Part shown: piece after piece, positions 1 through 10,812 of the stretch
Layout: each line of letters begins with the position of its first letter
Numbering within the stretch: the stretch's first letter is position 1
Assembly (NCBI RefSeq): GCF_030409845.1
Contig: NZ_JAUFQQ010000005.1
Coordinates: 806,001 to 870,000, forward strand
From: Flavobacterium branchiarum
Lineage (GTDB): Bacteria > Bacteroidota > Bacteroidia > Flavobacteriales > Flavobacteriaceae
Length of the DNA: 64,000 bases
Direction of reading: 5' to 3'
The notes under the pieces: model-generated
Told to the model about the DNA's origin: nothing
Databases searched by the model: none
What the model saw: only the letters and a program-made list of their open reading frames with translations
Translations under genes and position numbers: made by a program

Positions 1-567
<567 letters not shown>

Positions 568-3500
568 TTATTCTTCTAATCTAATATCTAATCCAAGACC
601 TTTCAATTCATGCATCAATACATTGAATGATTCAGGTAATCCTGGTTCTGGCATTGATTCACCTTTTACGATTGCCTCGTAAGTTTTAGCTCTACCAATA
701 ACATCATCAGATTTAACAGTCAAGATTTCTCTAAGTGTACTTGATGCTCCATAAGCCTCAAGTGCCCAAACCTCCATCTCTCCAAAACGTTGCCCTCCAA
801 ATTGAGCTTTACCTCCAAGTGGTTGTTGAGTAATTAAAGAGTAAGGACCTATAGAACGTGCGTGCATCTTATCATCTACCATGTGTCCTAATTTCAACAT
901 GTAAATTACACCCACTGTTGCTCTTTGGTGGAAACGCTCTCCGGTTCCTCCATCATATAAATAAGTATGACCGAATCTTGGTATTCCCGCTTCGTCAGTC
1001 AATTCATTAATTTGATCTAAAGTAGCACCATCAAAAATTGGAGTAGCAAATTTTCTACCTAAATTTTGTCCAGCCCAACCTAAAACAGTTTCATAAATCT
1101 GACCAATGTTCATACGAGAAGGTACCCCAAGTGGATTCAATACAATATCTACTGGTGTTCCGTCTTCAAGGAAAGGCATATCTTCATGACGAACAATACG
1201 TGCAACAATACCTTTGTTACCGTGACGTCCTGCCATTTTATCCCCTACTTTCAACTTACGTTTCTTAGCAATGTAAATTTTAGCTAATTTCAAGATTCCT
1301 GCTGGCAATTCATCTCCAACAGTAATAGTGAATTTTTCTCTTCTTAAAGATCCTTGTAAGTCGTTTAGCTTAATTTTATAGTTATGAATTAAATCATTAA
1401 CCATTTTATTAGTAGCGTCATCAGCAACCCATTGACCTTTGCTTAAGTGAGCAAAATCTTCCACTGCATAAAGCATTTTTTGAGTATATTTTTTACCTTT
1501 TGGTAAAACTTCTTCACCCAAATCATTCATTACACCTTGAGATGTTTTTCCGTTAACGATCAAGAATAATTTTTCAACTAATCTGTCTTTTAATTCAACA
1601 AATTTAGTTTCAAATTCCATTTCCAAAGCGCCTAAAGCATCTTTATCTTGAGTACGTTTACGTTTATCTTTTACGGCTCTTGCAAATAATTTTTTGTCAA
1701 GAACTACACCATGTAAAGAAGGAGAAGCTTTTAATGAAGCATCTTTTACATCACCTGCTTTATCCCCGAAGATTGCACGAAGCAATTTCTCTTCTGGAGT
1801 AGGATCTGATTCTCCTTTTGGAGTAATTTTTCCGATAAGAATGTCGCCAGGTTTAACCTCTGCTCCAATTCTAATCATACCGTTTTCATCTAAATCTTTA
1901 GTAGCTTCTTCAGAAACGTTAGGAATATCATTAGTTAACTCTTCGTTACCTAATTTAGTATCTCTAACTTCTAATGAATAATCATCTACGTGAATAGACG
2001 TAAAGATATCATCACGAACTACTTTCTCAGAAATTACAATCGCATCCTCAAAGTTATATCCTTTCCATGGCATGAACGCAACTTTTAGGTTACGACCTAA
2101 AGCTAATTCTCCATTTTGAGTAGCATATCCTTCTGACAATACTTGTCCAAGTGCAACTCTATCACCTTTCTTAACGATTGGTTTCAAGTTGATACTTGTT
2201 CCTTGATTGGTTTTTCTAAATTTAATTAGATTATATGTTTTCTCATCAGACTCAAAACTAACCATTCTTTCTTCTTCAGAACGGTCATATTTTATAGTAA
2301 TGATGTTTGCATCAACATATTCTACTGTTCCATTTCCTTCAGCATTGATCAATACTCTAGAATCAGACGCAACTTGACGCTCTAAACCTGTTCCTACAAT
2401 AGGAGCTTCAGGGCGAATTAAAGGTACTGCCTGACGCATCATGTTAGATCCCATCAGGGCTCTATTCGCATCATCATGCTCCAAGAAAGGAATCAAAGAT
2501 GCAGAAATAGAAGCAATTTGATTTGGAGCAACGTCAGTATAATCTACTTGTGTTGGTTCAATAACTGGGAAATCACCTTCTTGACGCGCGATTACGTTTT
2601 CAGCGATAATTTTTCCAGTTCCATCCATTTCGATGTTTGCTTGCGCAATCAACATTCCTTCTTCTTCTTCAGCACTTAAATATACTGGAGTAGTATCAAG
2701 ATCTACAACACCGTTAGTTACTTTACGGTAAGGAGTTTCGATGAAACCCATTCCGTTAACTTTAGCATAAACACCAAGAGATGAAATCAAACCAATGTTT
2801 GGTCCCTCTGGAGTTTCAATTGGACATAAACGTCCGTAATGCGTATAGTGAACGTCACGTACCTCGAAACCAGCTCTTTCTCTAGAAAGTCCACCAGGTC
2901 CAAGTGCAGATAATCTTCTCTTGTGTGTAATCTCAGCTAGTGGATTCGTTTGATCCATAAATTGAGACAACTGGTTAGTACCAAAGAATGAGTTGATAAC
3001 TGATGATAATGTTTTAGCATTAATCAAATCAATTGGTGTAAACACCTCGTTATCTCTAACGTTCATACGCTCTCTAATAGTTCTAGCCATACGTGCTAAA
3101 CCTACACCGAATTGTTGTGACAATTGCTCTCCAACTGTTCTAACACGACGGTTAGATAAGTGATCAATATCATCAATCTCAGCTTTAGAGTTGATTAATT
3201 CGATCAAATATTTTACAATGGTAATGATATCTTCTTTAGTAAGCACTTGCTTTTCCATTGGGATATCTAAACCAAGTTTTTTGTTCATTCTATAACGACC
3301 AACTTCACCTAAGTTATAACGTTGATCAGAGAAGAACAATTTATCGATAATACCACGAGCAGTTTCCTCATCAGGCGGTTCAGCGTTACGCAACTGACGG
3401 TAAATGTGCTCAACAGCTTCTTTTTCAGAGTTTGTTGGATCTTTTTGTAATGTATTGTGAATAATAGCATAATCTGCTTGATTATTATCCTCTTTATGTA

Positions 3501-4383
3501 ACAAAATAGATTTAACGTTAGAATCAATGATTTCTTCAACATTATCTTTGTCGATAATTGTATCTCTATCAAGGATGATTTCGTTACGTTCGATAGAAAC
3601 TACTTCACCAGTATCTTCATCTACGAAATCCTCATGCCAAGTGTTTAATACACGTGCAGCAAGTCTTCTTCCAATATATTTTTTAATACCAGTTTTAGAA
3701 ACTTTAATTTCTTCAGCAAGGTCGAAAATTTCAAGGATATCCTTATCTCTTTCGAATCCAATAGCACGGAATAAAGTTGTAACAGGTAATTTTTTCTTTC
3801 TATCGATATATGCGTACATTACGCTATTGATATCTGTAGAGAATTCTATCCAAGAACCTTTAAAAGGAATTACTCTGGCAGAATAAAGTTTTGTACCATT
3901 TGCATGGAATGATTGTCCAAAGAAAACCCCAGGAGAACGGTGTAGTTGTGATACTACAACACGCTCAGCACCATTGATAACAAAAGTACCGCTTGGAGTC
4001 ATATAAGGTATTGTTCCAAGATAAACATCTTGTACAATAGTTTCAAAATCTTCGTGTTCTGGATCAGTACAATATAGTTTTAACCTAGCTTTTAAAGGCA
4101 CACTATAAGTAAGACCTCTCTCTATACATTCTTGAATTGTATAACGTGGTGGATCAACAAAATAATCTAGGAACTCCAATACAAAGTTATTTCTTGTATC
4201 TGTAATTGGGAAATTTTCCATGAAGGTGTTGTACAACCCTTCGTTGCCTCTTTCGTCAGATTTAGTTTCTAATTGAAAAAAATCTTTAAACGACTTAACC
4301 TGAACATCTAGAAAATCTGGATATACAGGAATATTTTTTGTAGAGGCAAAATTCAATCTTTCAGTCTGATTTGTTATCATCAA
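568..4383 (-). CDS. rpoB: DNA-directed RNA polymerase subunit beta
   Basis: Full-length beta subunit of 1271 residues, the usual size in Bacteroidota. The rifampicin-resistance region is readable ([19 protein letters not shown] then LSALGPGG) and keeps the residues that contact rifampicin in E. coli (Gln, Asp, His, Arg and Ser at the positions of 513, 516, 526, 529 and 531), so the wild-type drug-sensitive form is expected. The [12 protein letters not shown] motif and the C-terminal [16 protein letters not shown] are intact. It starts [10 protein letters not shown]; either Met could initiate. It follows rplL after a 262-bp gap with a hairpin, and precedes rpoC. Confidence 0.99.
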   Translation of the reverse strand: MMITNQTERLNFASTKNIPVYPDFLDVQVKSFKDFFQLETKSDERGNEGLYNTFMENFPITDTRNNFVLEFLDYFVDPPRYTIQECIERGLTYSVPLKARLKLYCTDPEHEDFETIVQDVYLGTIPYMTPSGTFVINGAERVVVSQLHRSPGVFFGQSFHANGTKLYSARVIPFKGSWIEFSTDINSVMYAYIDRKKKLPVTTLFRAIGFERDKDILEIFDLAEEIKVSKTGIKKYIGRRLAARVLNTWHEDFVDEDTGEVVSIERNEIILDRDTIIDKDNVEEIIDSNVKSILLHKEDNNQADYAIIHNTLQKDPTNSEKEAVEHIYRQLRNAEPPDEETARGIIDKLFFSDQRYNLGEVGRYRMNKKLGLDIPMEKQVLTKEDIITIVKYLIELINSKAEIDDIDHLSNRRVRTVGEQLSQQFGVGLARMARTIRERMNVRDNEVFTPIDLINAKTLSSVINSFFGTNQLSQFMDQTNPLAEITHKRRLSALGPGGLSRERAGFEVRDVHYTHYGRLCPIETPEGPNIGLISSLGVYAKVNGMGFIETPYRKVTNGVVDLDTTPVYLSAEEEEGMLIAQANIEMDGTGKIIAENVIARQEGDFPVIEPTQVDYTDVAPNQIASISASLIPFLEHDDANRALMGSNMMRQAVPLIRPEAPIVGTGLERQVASDSRVLINAEGNGTVEYVDANIITIKYDRSEEERMVSFESDEKTYNLIKFRKTNQGTSINLKPIVKKGDRVALGQVLSEGYATQNGELALGRNLKVAFMPWKGYNFEDAIVISEKVVRDDIFTSIHVDDYSLEVRDTKLGNEELTNDIPNVSEEATKDLDENGMIRIGAEVKPGDILIGKITPKGESDPTPEEKLLRAIFGDKAGDVKDASLKASPSLHGVVLDKKLFARAVKDKRKRTQDKDALGALEMEFETKFVELKDRLVEKLFLIVNGKTSQGVMNDLGEEVLPKGKKYTQKMLYAVEDFAHLSKGQWVADDATNKMVNDLIHNYKIKLNDLQGSLRREKFTITVGDELPAGILKLAKIYIAKKRKLKVGDKMAGRHGNKGIVARIVRHEDMPFLEDGTPVDIVLNPLGVPSRMNIGQIYETVLGWAGQNLGRKFATPIFDGATLDQINELTDEAGIPRFGHTYLYDGGTGERFHQRATVGVIYMLKLGHMVDDKMHARSIGPYSLITQQPLGGKAQFGGQRFGEMEVWALEAYGASSTLREILTVKSDDVIGRAKTYEAIVKGESMPEPGLPESFNVLMHELKGLGLDIRLEE

Positions 4384-4645
4384 TGGACAAAATTTTGATT
4401 AAAAAAAAGTAGTTTTTTGTGTAAAAACACACACTGTTTAATTTATACTTTCTTATTGTAATCAATACATCTTTAAAAATAAACCGTTTAATTTAGTCTA
4501 ATTTTTTTTCTTCGTATTGATCAAAAACTTTTTCGTATTTTAAACTATTTGATAATAAAACATGCTATATTTTATTATACGAAAAATGGTTTAGGCCTTT
4601 GAGTTTGACTCAAGACCTAAACCTAGTTCTTAAAACCGAGTGAAC
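4384..4645 (-). other. rplL-rpoB intergenic gap
   Basis: AT-rich 262-bp gap. Its rplL-proximal end holds the strong hairpin at 4588-4623. No TAnnTTTG-type promoter for rpoB is obvious on the minus strand, and no ORF is seen. Confidence 0.5.
4588..4623 (-). terminator. Hairpin/partial terminator between rplL and rpoB
   Basis: On the coding strand the outer arms are GGTTTAGG and CCTAAACC, and the inner arms TTGAGT/ACTCAA, giving a nearly continuous stem. It is followed by ATTTTTCG, a short T tract. The position 23 bp after the rplL stop parallels the rplL-rpoB attenuator known in E. coli, where it sets the ratio of L7/L12 to beta. Attenuation here is inferred from position and structure. Confidence 0.75.
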
Positions 4646-5014
4646 TTATTTAAGTTCAACTACAGCTCCAGCTTCTTCTAAAGATTTTTTAAGACCTTCA
4701 GCCTCTTCTTTAGAAACACCTTCTTTTACGTTACTTGGAGCACTATCAACTACATCTTTAGCTTCTTTAAGACCTAAACCTGTAAGTTCTTTTACCAATT
4801 TAACTACAGCTAATTTAGAAGCACCAGCTTCTTTTAATACAACTGTAAATTCAGTTTGTGCTTCTTCAGCAGCTACATCACCACCAGCAGCAACTACAAC
4901 AGCTGCAGCAGCAGGCTCAATACCATACTCGTCTTTTAATATTGTTGCTAATTCGTTAACTTCTTTAACTGTTAGGTTAACTAATTGTTCTGCGAATTGT
5001 TTCAAATCTGCCAT
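4646..5014 (-). CDS. rplL: 50S ribosomal protein L7/L12
   Basis: Ribosomal stalk protein bL12 of 122 residues, normal length. The N-terminal dimerisation helix, an Ala-rich hinge (residues about 35-50) and the C-terminal factor-binding domain ([20 protein letters not shown]) are all visible. It follows rplJ (which encodes the stalk base L10) in the standard order and is separated from rpoB by a hairpin. Confidence 0.99.
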   Translation of the reverse strand: MADLKQFAEQLVNLTVKEVNELATILKDEYGIEPAAAAVVVAAGGDVAAEEAQTEFTVVLKEAGASKLAVVKLVKELTGLGLKEAKDVVDSAPSNVKEGVSKEEAEGLKKSLEEAGAVVELK

Positions 5015-5107
5015 TTTTTCTATCGTTTAAAATGATTTGTAAAATATAATTATTTATTGTGCGCTATTTAAGCAGCAAGGAAAAACAATTCCCTCGCGTT
5101 TGGGCTA

Positions 5108-5608
5108 TTATGCTTCTGCCTCTTCGCTGTTTGCGAATTGGTTTTGTAAAGCAGAGATAACTCTTTGAGCAGGAGATTGAAGTAATCCAATAAGTTCTCC
5201 AAGAAGTTCTTCTTTAGATTTGATAGTTGCTAATGCATCTAATTGATCATCTCCAATGTAAACTTCTGAATTAATGTAAGCTCCTTTTAAAATTGGTTTA
5301 TCAGATTTCTTACGGAAATCTTTGATAATTTTACCAGGTGCATTTGCAACATCTGAAATAAAGATTGAAGTGTTTCCTTTTAATGTAGAAGGTAACTCAC
5401 CATAATTATTTTCAGAAGCTTCCATAGCTTTTGCAAGCAATGTATTTTTTACAACCTCTAATTTTATACCTGCTTTAAAACAAGCTCTTCTTAAATTTGA
5501 AGTTGTTTCTGCATTAAGTCCAGAAATATCTGCTACATAAACAATATTTGTACCAGCTAACTGTGCAGTTAAATCTTCAATCGCGATTGATTTTTCTTCT
5601 CTAGTCAT
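5108..5608 (-). CDS. rplJ: 50S ribosomal protein L10
   Basis: uL10 stalk-base protein of 166 residues that anchors L7/L12 dimers. The start MTREEKSIAIEDLTAQLAG and the motif RRACFKAGIKLEVVKNTLLAKA are typical. It lies 22 bp after rplA and 93 bp before rplL. In many bacteria L10-L12 represses its own mRNA; no leader long enough for an obvious site lies immediately upstream here. Confidence 0.99.
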   Translation of the reverse strand: MTREEKSIAIEDLTAQLAGTNIVYVADISGLNAETTSNLRRACFKAGIKLEVVKNTLLAKAMEASENNYGELPSTLKGNTSIFISDVANAPGKIIKDFRKKSDKPILKGAYINSEVYIGDDQLDALATIKSKEELLGELIGLLQSPAQRVISALQNQFANSEEAEA

Positions 5609-5630
5609 ACTAAAAATTTTTAACTACCAA

Positions 5631-6320
5631 TTATACTGCTTTAGGGTCCAAAGCAATTGCTGGACTCATAGTGCTAGTAAGGTGAATTCCTTTAATATAG
5701 GTACCTTTAGCAGCAGTTGGTTTAAGTTTGATTAATGTTTGAATAATTTCGTGTGCATTGTCATAAATTTGCTCAGCTCCAAAAGAAACTTTACCAATTC
5801 CTGCATGTACGATACCAGTTTTATCAACTTTAAAGTCAATTTTACCAGCTTTAACCTCTTGAACAGCTTTTGCAACATCCATAGTTACAGTACCTGTTTT
5901 AGGGTTTGGCATTAAACCTCTAGGTCCTAAAATACGACCTAATGGACCTAATTTACCCATTACAGCTGGCATAGTGATGATAACATCAACATCTGTCCAA
6001 CCATCTTTAATTTTTTGTAAATAATCATCAAGACCTACATAGTCTGCTCCAGCCTCTTTAGCTTCCGCTTCTTTATCTGGAGTAACCAATGCTAATACTT
6101 TTACATCTTTACCTGTTCCGTGAGGTAACGTTACCACACCTCTTACCATTTGATTCGCTTTTCTTGGATCTACACCCAAACGAACTGCGATATCAACAGA
6201 CTCATCAAATTTTGCAGAAGCTATAACTTTAATTAATGCAGCTGCATCTTTTAAAGAATATAGTTTGTTCTTTTCAATTTTTGAAGCAGCCTCTTTTTGC
6301 TTTTTTGTCAATTTTGCCAT
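5631..6320 (-). CDS. rplA: 50S ribosomal protein L1
   Basis: uL1 of 229 residues, full length. The signature region around [20 protein letters not shown] with MPNPKTGTV following is intact. It sits 13 bp after rplK in the standard L11-L1-L10-L12 order. L1 binds 23S rRNA in the mobile stalk at the E site and is a translational autorepressor in other bacteria. Confidence 0.99.
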   Translation of the reverse strand: MAKLTKKQKEAASKIEKNKLYSLKDAAALIKVIASAKFDESVDIAVRLGVDPRKANQMVRGVVTLPHGTGKDVKVLALVTPDKEAEAKEAGADYVGLDDYLQKIKDGWTDVDVIITMPAVMGKLGPLGRILGPRGLMPNPKTGTVTMDVAKAVQEVKAGKIDFKVDKTGIVHAGIGKVSFGAEQIYDNAHEIIQTLIKLKPTAAKGTYIKGIHLTSTMSPAIALDPKAV

Positions 6321-6333
6321 GTCTTTCTCTTAA

Positions 6334-6771
6334 TTAAAAAGGAGAATCTCCTGATACAGTTATACCCATAGATCTAGCTGTTCCAGCAACCATACTCATT
6401 GCAGCTTCCATAGTGAAAGCATTTAAGTCTGGCATCTTGTCTTCAGCAATAGCTCTAATTTGTTCCCAAGTAACACTAGCTACTTTTTTACGATTAGGCT
6501 CACCTGAACCAGATTTTAGCTTTGCAGCTTCCATTAACTGAACTGCTGCTGGAGGAGTTTTTACAACAAAATCAAATGATTTGTCTTTATACACAGTAAT
6601 TTGTACTGGGCATATTTTGCCAGGTTTATCTTGTGTTCTAGCATTAAATTGCTTACAGAACTCCATGATATTAACCCCAGCAGCTCCTAAAGCAGGTCCA
6701 ACCGGTGGCGACGGATTCGCAGCACCTCCCTTAACTTGTAGTTTAACTACCTTACTAATTTCTTTAGCCAT
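6334..6771 (-). CDS. rplK: 50S ribosomal protein L11
   Basis: uL11 of 145 residues. The N-terminal domain with [19 protein letters not shown] and the C-terminal RNA-binding domain ending ARSMGITV are clear. It forms part of the GTPase-associated centre. It lies downstream of nusG by 67 bp on the same strand. Confidence 0.99.
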   Translation of the reverse strand: MAKEISKVVKLQVKGGAANPSPPVGPALGAAGVNIMEFCKQFNARTQDKPGKICPVQITVYKDKSFDFVVKTPPAAVQLMEAAKLKSGSGEPNRKKVASVTWEQIRAIAEDKMPDLNAFTMEAAMSMVAGTARSMGITVSGDSPF

Positions 6772-6838
6772 TTTTTAAAAAATTTAACACTGCAATCATT
6801 GGAAGCGATTGTAGTGATTATTATAGATGTAACGAAAA

Positions 6839-7390
6839 TTATACTTTTTCTACTTGCATAAAACTTAGCTCTAATGGTGTTTTTCTTCCGAAAATCTTAA
6901 CCATTACTTCTAGTTTACGCTTTTCTTCATTGATTTTCTCAACTGTTCCATTGAAACCGTTGAAAGGACCATCAATTACCTTAATTGTTTCTCCTAAGTT
7001 AAAAGGAATTGAACGTGTATCTGTGTTAACAGCCAGCTCATCAACCTTACCTAGCATTCTATTTACCTCTGATAATCTAAGCGGAACAGGCTCACCACCT
7101 TTTGTTTCACCTAAAAAACCAATAACACTCGTTATCGATTTAATAATATGAGGTATTTCACCAACTAAATTGGCTTCGATCATAACATATCCAGGAAAAT
7201 ACACTTTATCCTTAGCTATTTTTTTACCCTCTTTCACAGTTACCACTTTTTCAGTAGGAACTAAAACTTGGGAAACATAATCACCCATACCTAATCTGGC
7301 AATTTCAGTTTCGATGTAAGCTTTGACTTTATTCTCTTGTCCACTTACTGCTCGAACTACATACCACTTTTTCACATTATTATCTGCCAT
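6839..7390 (-). CDS. nusG: Transcription termination/antitermination factor NusG
   Basis: 183 residues with the NGN domain (KKWYVVRAVSGQENKVKAYI) and a C-terminal KOW domain (IKVIDGPFNGFNGTVEKIN). NusG binds RNA polymerase and links it to Rho or ribosomes. It is adjacent to secE with a 10-bp gap, the near-universal secE-nusG pair. Confidence 0.99.
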   Translation of the reverse strand: MADNNVKKWYVVRAVSGQENKVKAYIETEIARLGMGDYVSQVLVPTEKVVTVKEGKKIAKDKVYFPGYVMIEANLVGEIPHIIKSITSVIGFLGETKGGEPVPLRLSEVNRMLGKVDELAVNTDTRSIPFNLGETIKVIDGPFNGFNGTVEKINEEKRKLEVMVKIFGRKTPLELSFMQVEKV

Positions 7391-7400
7391 TACAAAAAAA

Positions 7401-7598
7401 TTACGCTTTTATCCAGTTAAAAAATCCAGCCAATGCTTTTGCGAAAAATTCATCTACTCCCCAAGTTGCCAAAGCGAATAATACTGAAAATACAGCTACT
7501 ACAATTGTCAATCGTTGTACTTCTGCCCAAGCTGGCCAAGTTACATTTGACTTCAATTCCTCGAATGCTTCTGATATGTAATTAACAACTTTTGTCAT
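7401..7598 (-). CDS. secE: Preprotein translocase subunit SecE
   Basis: Short 65-residue form with the conserved cytoplasmic amphipathic stretch (YISEAFEELKSNVTWPAWAE) and one membrane segment (about residues 30-52), as in most bacteria other than Enterobacteria. It is the essential clamp of the SecYEG channel. It sits between tRNA-Trp and nusG. Confidence 0.98.
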   Translation of the reverse strand: MTKVVNYISEAFEELKSNVTWPAWAEVQRLTIVVAVFSVLFALATWGVDEFFAKALAGFFNWIKA

Positions 7599-7616
7599 GA
7601 GATATATTTATTATTG

Positions 7617-7687
7617 CACGGGCGGAGGGATTCGAACCCCCATCAACGGTTTTGGAGACCGCTATTCTACCCTTGAACTACGCCCGT
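7617..7687 (-). tRNA. tRNA-Trp (CCA anticodon)
   Basis: Cloverleaf read on the minus strand: acceptor ACGGGCG/CGCCCGT, anticodon arm GCGGT-CTCCAAA-ACCGT with anticodon CCA, T arm with GGTTCGAAT. Discriminator is G and the 3' CCA is not encoded. It lies between tuf and secE, as usual in this phylum. Confidence 0.97.
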
Positions 7688-7749
7688 AATTAAAGCCAGT
7701 GATTTCAATTAAGAAAATCAGCTGGCTTTTATAATTTTATTTTATAGGA

Positions 7750-8937
7750 TTATCCTACGATTTCAGTTACCTGACCTGCACCTACAGTTCTACCACCTTC
7801 ACGGATAGCAAAACGTAAACCTACGCTCATTGCGATTGGGCTTAATAAAGTAACATTGATAGTCAAGTTGTCTCCTGGCATTACCATCTCTACACCTTCT
7901 GGTAAAGTAATAACTCCTGTTACGTCAGTTGTACGTACGTAGAACTGTGGACGGTAGTTATTATGGAATGGAGTATGACGTCCACCTTCTTCTTTTTTCA
8001 AGATATAAACCTCTGCTTTGAAAGTAGCGTGTGGTTTTACTGATCCTGGCTTAATGATAACCATTCCTCTTTTGATAGATTCTTTATCAACACCTCTTAA
8101 CAATAAACCTACGTTATCTCCAGCTTCACCTCTATCAAGGATTTTACGGAACATCTCAACTCCTGTAATAGTAGAAGTTAATTTATCAGCTCCCATACCA
8201 ATGATTTCAACAGCATCACCAGTATTAGCAATTCCAGTTTCGATACGACCTGTAGCAACAGTTCCACGTCCTGTAATTGTAAATACATCTTCAACTGGCA
8301 TTAAGAAAGGCTTAGCAGTATCACGAATTGGCTCTTCAATCCAGCTATCAACAGCATCCATCAATTCTAAAATTTTAGGAACCCAAGCAGGATCATTGTT
8401 CAATCCACCTAAAGCAGAACCTTGAACAACAGGACCATTATCTCCATCATACTCGTAGAAAGATAACAAGTCTCTGATTTCCATCTCAACAAGCTCTAAC
8501 AACTCAGCATCATCAACCATATCCACTTTATTCATGAATACAACCATTCTTGGAATACCAACCTGACGTCCTAAAAGGATGTGCTCACGTGTTTGTGGCA
8601 TTGGACCATCTGTAGCAGCAACTACTAAGATAGCACCATCCATTTGAGCAGCACCAGTAACCATGTTCTTTACGTAATCCGCGTGACCTGGACAGTCAAC
8701 GTGAGCGTAGTGACGGTTAGCTGTTTCGTACTCAACATGTGAAGTATTAATTGTAATACCTCTTTCTTTCTCCTCTGGAGCGTTATCGATTTGATCAAAC
8801 GATTTAGCTTGACAGTAACCTGCATCAGACAATACTTTAGTAATTGCTGCAGTTAATGTAGTTTTTCCGTGATCTACGTGTCCAATTGTACCTATGTTTA
8901 AGTGCGGTTTGGAACGATTAAAATTCTCCTTTGCCAT
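7750..8937 (-). CDS. tuf: Elongation factor Tu
   Basis: Full-length EF-Tu of 395 residues. The P-loop GHVDHGKT (19-26), DCPGH (about 80-84) and NKVD (about 135) GTPase motifs are intact, as is the C-terminal [14 protein letters not shown]. It delivers aminoacyl-tRNA to the ribosome. It is embedded in a tRNA-tuf-tRNA cluster and is likely co-transcribed with the upstream tRNAs from the promoter near 9364-9392. Confidence 0.99.
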   Translation of the reverse strand: MAKENFNRSKPHLNIGTIGHVDHGKTTLTAAITKVLSDAGYCQAKSFDQIDNAPEEKERGITINTSHVEYETANRHYAHVDCPGHADYVKNMVTGAAQMDGAILVVAATDGPMPQTREHILLGRQVGIPRMVVFMNKVDMVDDAELLELVEMEIRDLLSFYEYDGDNGPVVQGSALGGLNNDPAWVPKILELMDAVDSWIEEPIRDTAKPFLMPVEDVFTITGRGTVATGRIETGIANTGDAVEIIGMGADKLTSTITGVEMFRKILDRGEAGDNVGLLLRGVDKESIKRGMVIIKPGSVKPHATFKAEVYILKKEEGGRHTPFHNNYRPQFYVRTTDVTGVITLPEGVEMVMPGDNLTINVTLLSPIAMSVGLRFAIREGGRTVGAGQVTEIVG

Positions 8938-8992
8938 TTTACTTAATTTTTAATCTTAGTTATATATTAATTTTCAATTTCCTACTTACTTG

Positions 8993-9064
8993 AGCCAATG
9001 TCGGGAATTGAACCCGAGACCTCTTCCTTACCAAGGAAGCACTCTACCCCTGAGCTACACCGGC
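8993..9064 (-). tRNA. tRNA-Thr (GGT anticodon)
   Basis: Minus strand: acceptor GCCGGTG paired with CATTGGC (one G-T pair or more), anticodon arm CTTCC-TTGGTAA-GGAAG with anticodon GGT, T arm GGGTTCAATTCCC. No encoded CCA. It is the tRNA nearest to tuf. Confidence 0.95.
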
Positions 9065-9118
9065 AGAGCATTTTAAACATCAATTCTAAACCTAAAGTCT
9101 AAAATCATTTTTTTTTTG

Positions 9119-9199
9119 TGGGGAGAGCAGGATTCGAACCTGCGAAGTTCTCACAGCAGATTTACAGTCTGCCCTCGTTGGCCGCTTGAGTATCTCCCC
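9119..9199 (-). tRNA. tRNA-Tyr (GTA anticodon)
   Basis: Minus strand: acceptor GGGGAGA/TCTCCCC, anticodon arm GCAGA-CTGTAAA-TCTGC with anticodon GTA, long variable arm (class II, as expected for bacterial tRNA-Tyr), T arm with GGTTCGAAT. 81 nt with no encoded CCA. Confidence 0.97.
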
Positions 9200-9251
9200 T
9201 TTTTTATCAATAATCACATGAACTATTTCAAATCGCATTTGAACTATTTTG

Positions 9252-9325
9252 AGCCGGCGGAGGGACTCGAACCCACGACCTGCTGATTACAAATCAGCTG
9301 CTCTAGCCAACTGAGCTACGCTGGC
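9252..9325 (-). tRNA. tRNA-Thr (TGT anticodon)
   Basis: Minus strand: acceptor GCCAGCG paired with CGCCGGC, anticodon arm GCTGA-TTTGTAA-TCAGC with anticodon TGT, T arm GGGTTCGAGTCCC. It is the first tRNA of the tRNA-tuf transcript. Confidence 0.96.
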
Positions 9326-9333
9326 ATTTTTGA

Positions 9334-9362
9334 TAAAAAAAGTCCGCTATTTCTAACGGACT
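9334..9362 (-). terminator. Terminator hairpin after hpf, overlapping tRNA promoter start
   Basis: Coding-strand arms AGTCCG/CGGACT with a 10-nt loop, followed by seven T residues. It would end hpf transcripts. The promoter at 9364-9392 would start transcription at or inside this same hairpin. Confidence 0.75.
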
Positions 9363-9363
9363 G

Positions 9364-9392
9364 CAAATGTAGCTATTTTATCTTTGAATCAA
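9364..9392 (-). promoter_or_regulatory. Promoter of the tRNA-tuf cluster
   Basis: On the minus strand TTG (9392-9390), 18 nt, then TACATTTG (9371-9364). This matches the Bacteroidota sigma-A consensus TTG-N17-23-TAnnTTTG exactly. It lies 39 nt upstream of tRNA-Thr(TGT). Confidence 0.7.
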
Positions 9393-9415
9393 AACATTTT
9401 TTAAAAAAAATTACA

Positions 9416-9718
9416 TTAAATATGCGTTCTTATTTTTTCTTTCCTCTTAATCAACAATCTCTCTAGAGATTCAGCAGAAAGCTCAACCGCCTCCTCAAAG
9501 GTTTTACACTGCTTTTTTACCAAAAAATCATCACCCGGAACATTAATTTTTATCTCAGCAATCTTATTCTCTTTATCGCTAGTTTTTTCAACTTTTAAAA
9601 AAACATCCACTGACACAACTCTATCATAATACTTTTCCAACTTATCCATTCTGTCTTGAACGAAATCTACCAATTTTCTGTCAATAGCGAAGTTAACCGC
9701 ATTAATACTTACCTTCAT
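9416..9718 (-). CDS. hpf: Ribosome hibernation promoting factor, HPF/RaiA family
   Basis: 100-residue short-form HPF from the ATG at 9718 (MKVSINAVNF). A longer reading from 9781 exists, but it would overlap the end of xerC and adds non-conserved residues, so the internal Met is preferred. The family binds the 30S decoding centre in stationary phase. It is 31 bp downstream of xerC, and a terminator follows at 9334-9362. Confidence 0.93.
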   Translation of the reverse strand: MKVSINAVNFAIDRKLVDFVQDRMDKLEKYYDRVVSVDVFLKVEKTSDKENKIAEIKINVPGDDFLVKKQCKTFEEAVELSAESLERLLIKRKEKIRTHI

Positions 9719-9749
9719 AATAGTTATTTTAGAATTAAACATTTTAGAA

Positions 9750-10646
9750 CTATTGCTTATTTCTTGGATGCGCATCTGCATACACTTTTTTAAGAGCCGC
9801 TAAACTACTATGCGTATATACTTGTGTAGATGCCAAACTTGAATGCCCCAACAATTCCTTTACTGAATTCAAATCAGCTCCGTTATTCAATAAATGAGTC
9901 GCAAATGTATGTCGGAGAACATGCGGACTTTTCTTTACCTTTTCAGAGACTTTACTAAAGTATGAATTTATTAATCGATAAACAAAGGTTTCATTCAATT
10001 TTAACCCTTTTTTAGTAATAAAAAAATAATCCTTATCAACTATATCCTCAACATTTTCACGTTCTTTTACATACAACAAAAACTGCTCCACAACAACGGG
10101 CAAAACCGGAATCACACGCTCCTTATTACGCTTACCCAAAACCTTAATTGTATTCGCAGACAAATCTACATTAACCATCAACAATCCAATCAACTCCGCC
10201 CTCCGAATACCCGTCGCATAAAACAAATCAACTATCAACTTATTCCTAACTTCTTCAAACCCGCCATTCCCGTCTAATTGACTCATCAAATCCACCAACT
10301 CCTTTTCTGAAAACGGAACCTGTATTGTTTTCGGAGTTTTCAAAGCCTTATGTTTCTGCATCGGACTAACCTCAAGCTGCTTCGTCTTCAATAAAAATTT
10401 ATAAAAAGCCTTCAAAGATGCCATCTTACGGTTTACAGAAACATTTGACACCCCTGAATCAACAAGCAAAACCACCCAAGACCTAATTTGACTATAATTC
10501 ACCTGATCAATATTTTCTTGATCAAAATGAAGTTTATTAAATGACTCAAAAGAAACAATGTCATTCATATAAGCACCCAGCGTATGTAAAGAATACTTTT
10601 TCTCTAACTGGAGATGTTCCTGAAATGCTTGCTTATTCGTTTTCAT
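9750..10646 (-). CDS. xerC: Site-specific tyrosine recombinase XerC
   Basis: 298 residues with an N-terminal SAM-like core-binding domain (about 1-85) and a catalytic domain. The catalytic set is readable: Arg148 (TGIRRAEL), Lys172, His242 and Arg245 (PHVLRHTFATHLL), His268 (LLGHSS) and Tyr277 (VYTH). With XerD it resolves chromosome dimers at dif. Location between rpsU and hpf is the usual one for the housekeeping Xer of this phylum, so it is not a mobile integrase. Confidence 0.95.
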   Translation of the reverse strand: MKTNKQAFQEHLQLEKKYSLHTLGAYMNDIVSFESFNKLHFDQENIDQVNYSQIRSWVVLLVDSGVSNVSVNRKMASLKAFYKFLLKTKQLEVSPMQKHKALKTPKTIQVPFSEKELVDLMSQLDGNGGFEEVRNKLIVDLFYATGIRRAELIGLLMVNVDLSANTIKVLGKRNKERVIPVLPVVVEQFLLYVKERENVEDIVDKDYFFITKKGLKLNETFVYRLINSYFSKVSEKVKKSPHVLRHTFATHLLNNGADLNSVKELLGHSSLASTQVYTHSSLAALKKVYADAHPRNKQ

Positions 10647-10733
10647 ACTTACCCTCTATTTTATTACATAAAGAACATATCACAACCTACATCAACAATC
10701 CCATAACTCACAATTACATTAATTCTATAAAAC

Positions 10734-10788
10734 AAAAAAAAAAAAAAACCGTTAGCATCAAAGTTATAAAATTTTGATGACTAACGGT
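10734..10788 (-). terminator. Rho-independent terminator after rpsU
   Basis: Coding-strand arms ACCGTTAG/CTAACGGT extended by CATCAAA/TTTGATG, followed by about 14 consecutive T. It ends the rpsU transcript 24 bp after the stop codon and separates it from xerC. Confidence 0.9.
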
Positions 10789-10812
10789 ATTTATTTCAAT
10801 ATAGATTTTTAT

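Noticed and set aside
1694..3886. Several open frames of 67-119 codons on the plus strand, and one on the minus strand, inside rpoB
   Set aside because: They overlap a highly conserved gene in other frames, have no recognisable motifs and are expected shadows of a long low-GC coding region.
9065..9118. A further tRNA (glycine) between tRNA-Tyr and tRNA-Thr(GGT), as I would expect in some Bacteroidota
   Set aside because: The gap is only 54 bp and no cloverleaf can be drawn.
9750..10646. Tyrosine recombinase considered as a phage or integron integrase
   Set aside because: The gene order rpsU-xerC-hpf and full catalytic set match the housekeeping XerC; no attachment sites or mobile genes lie nearby.
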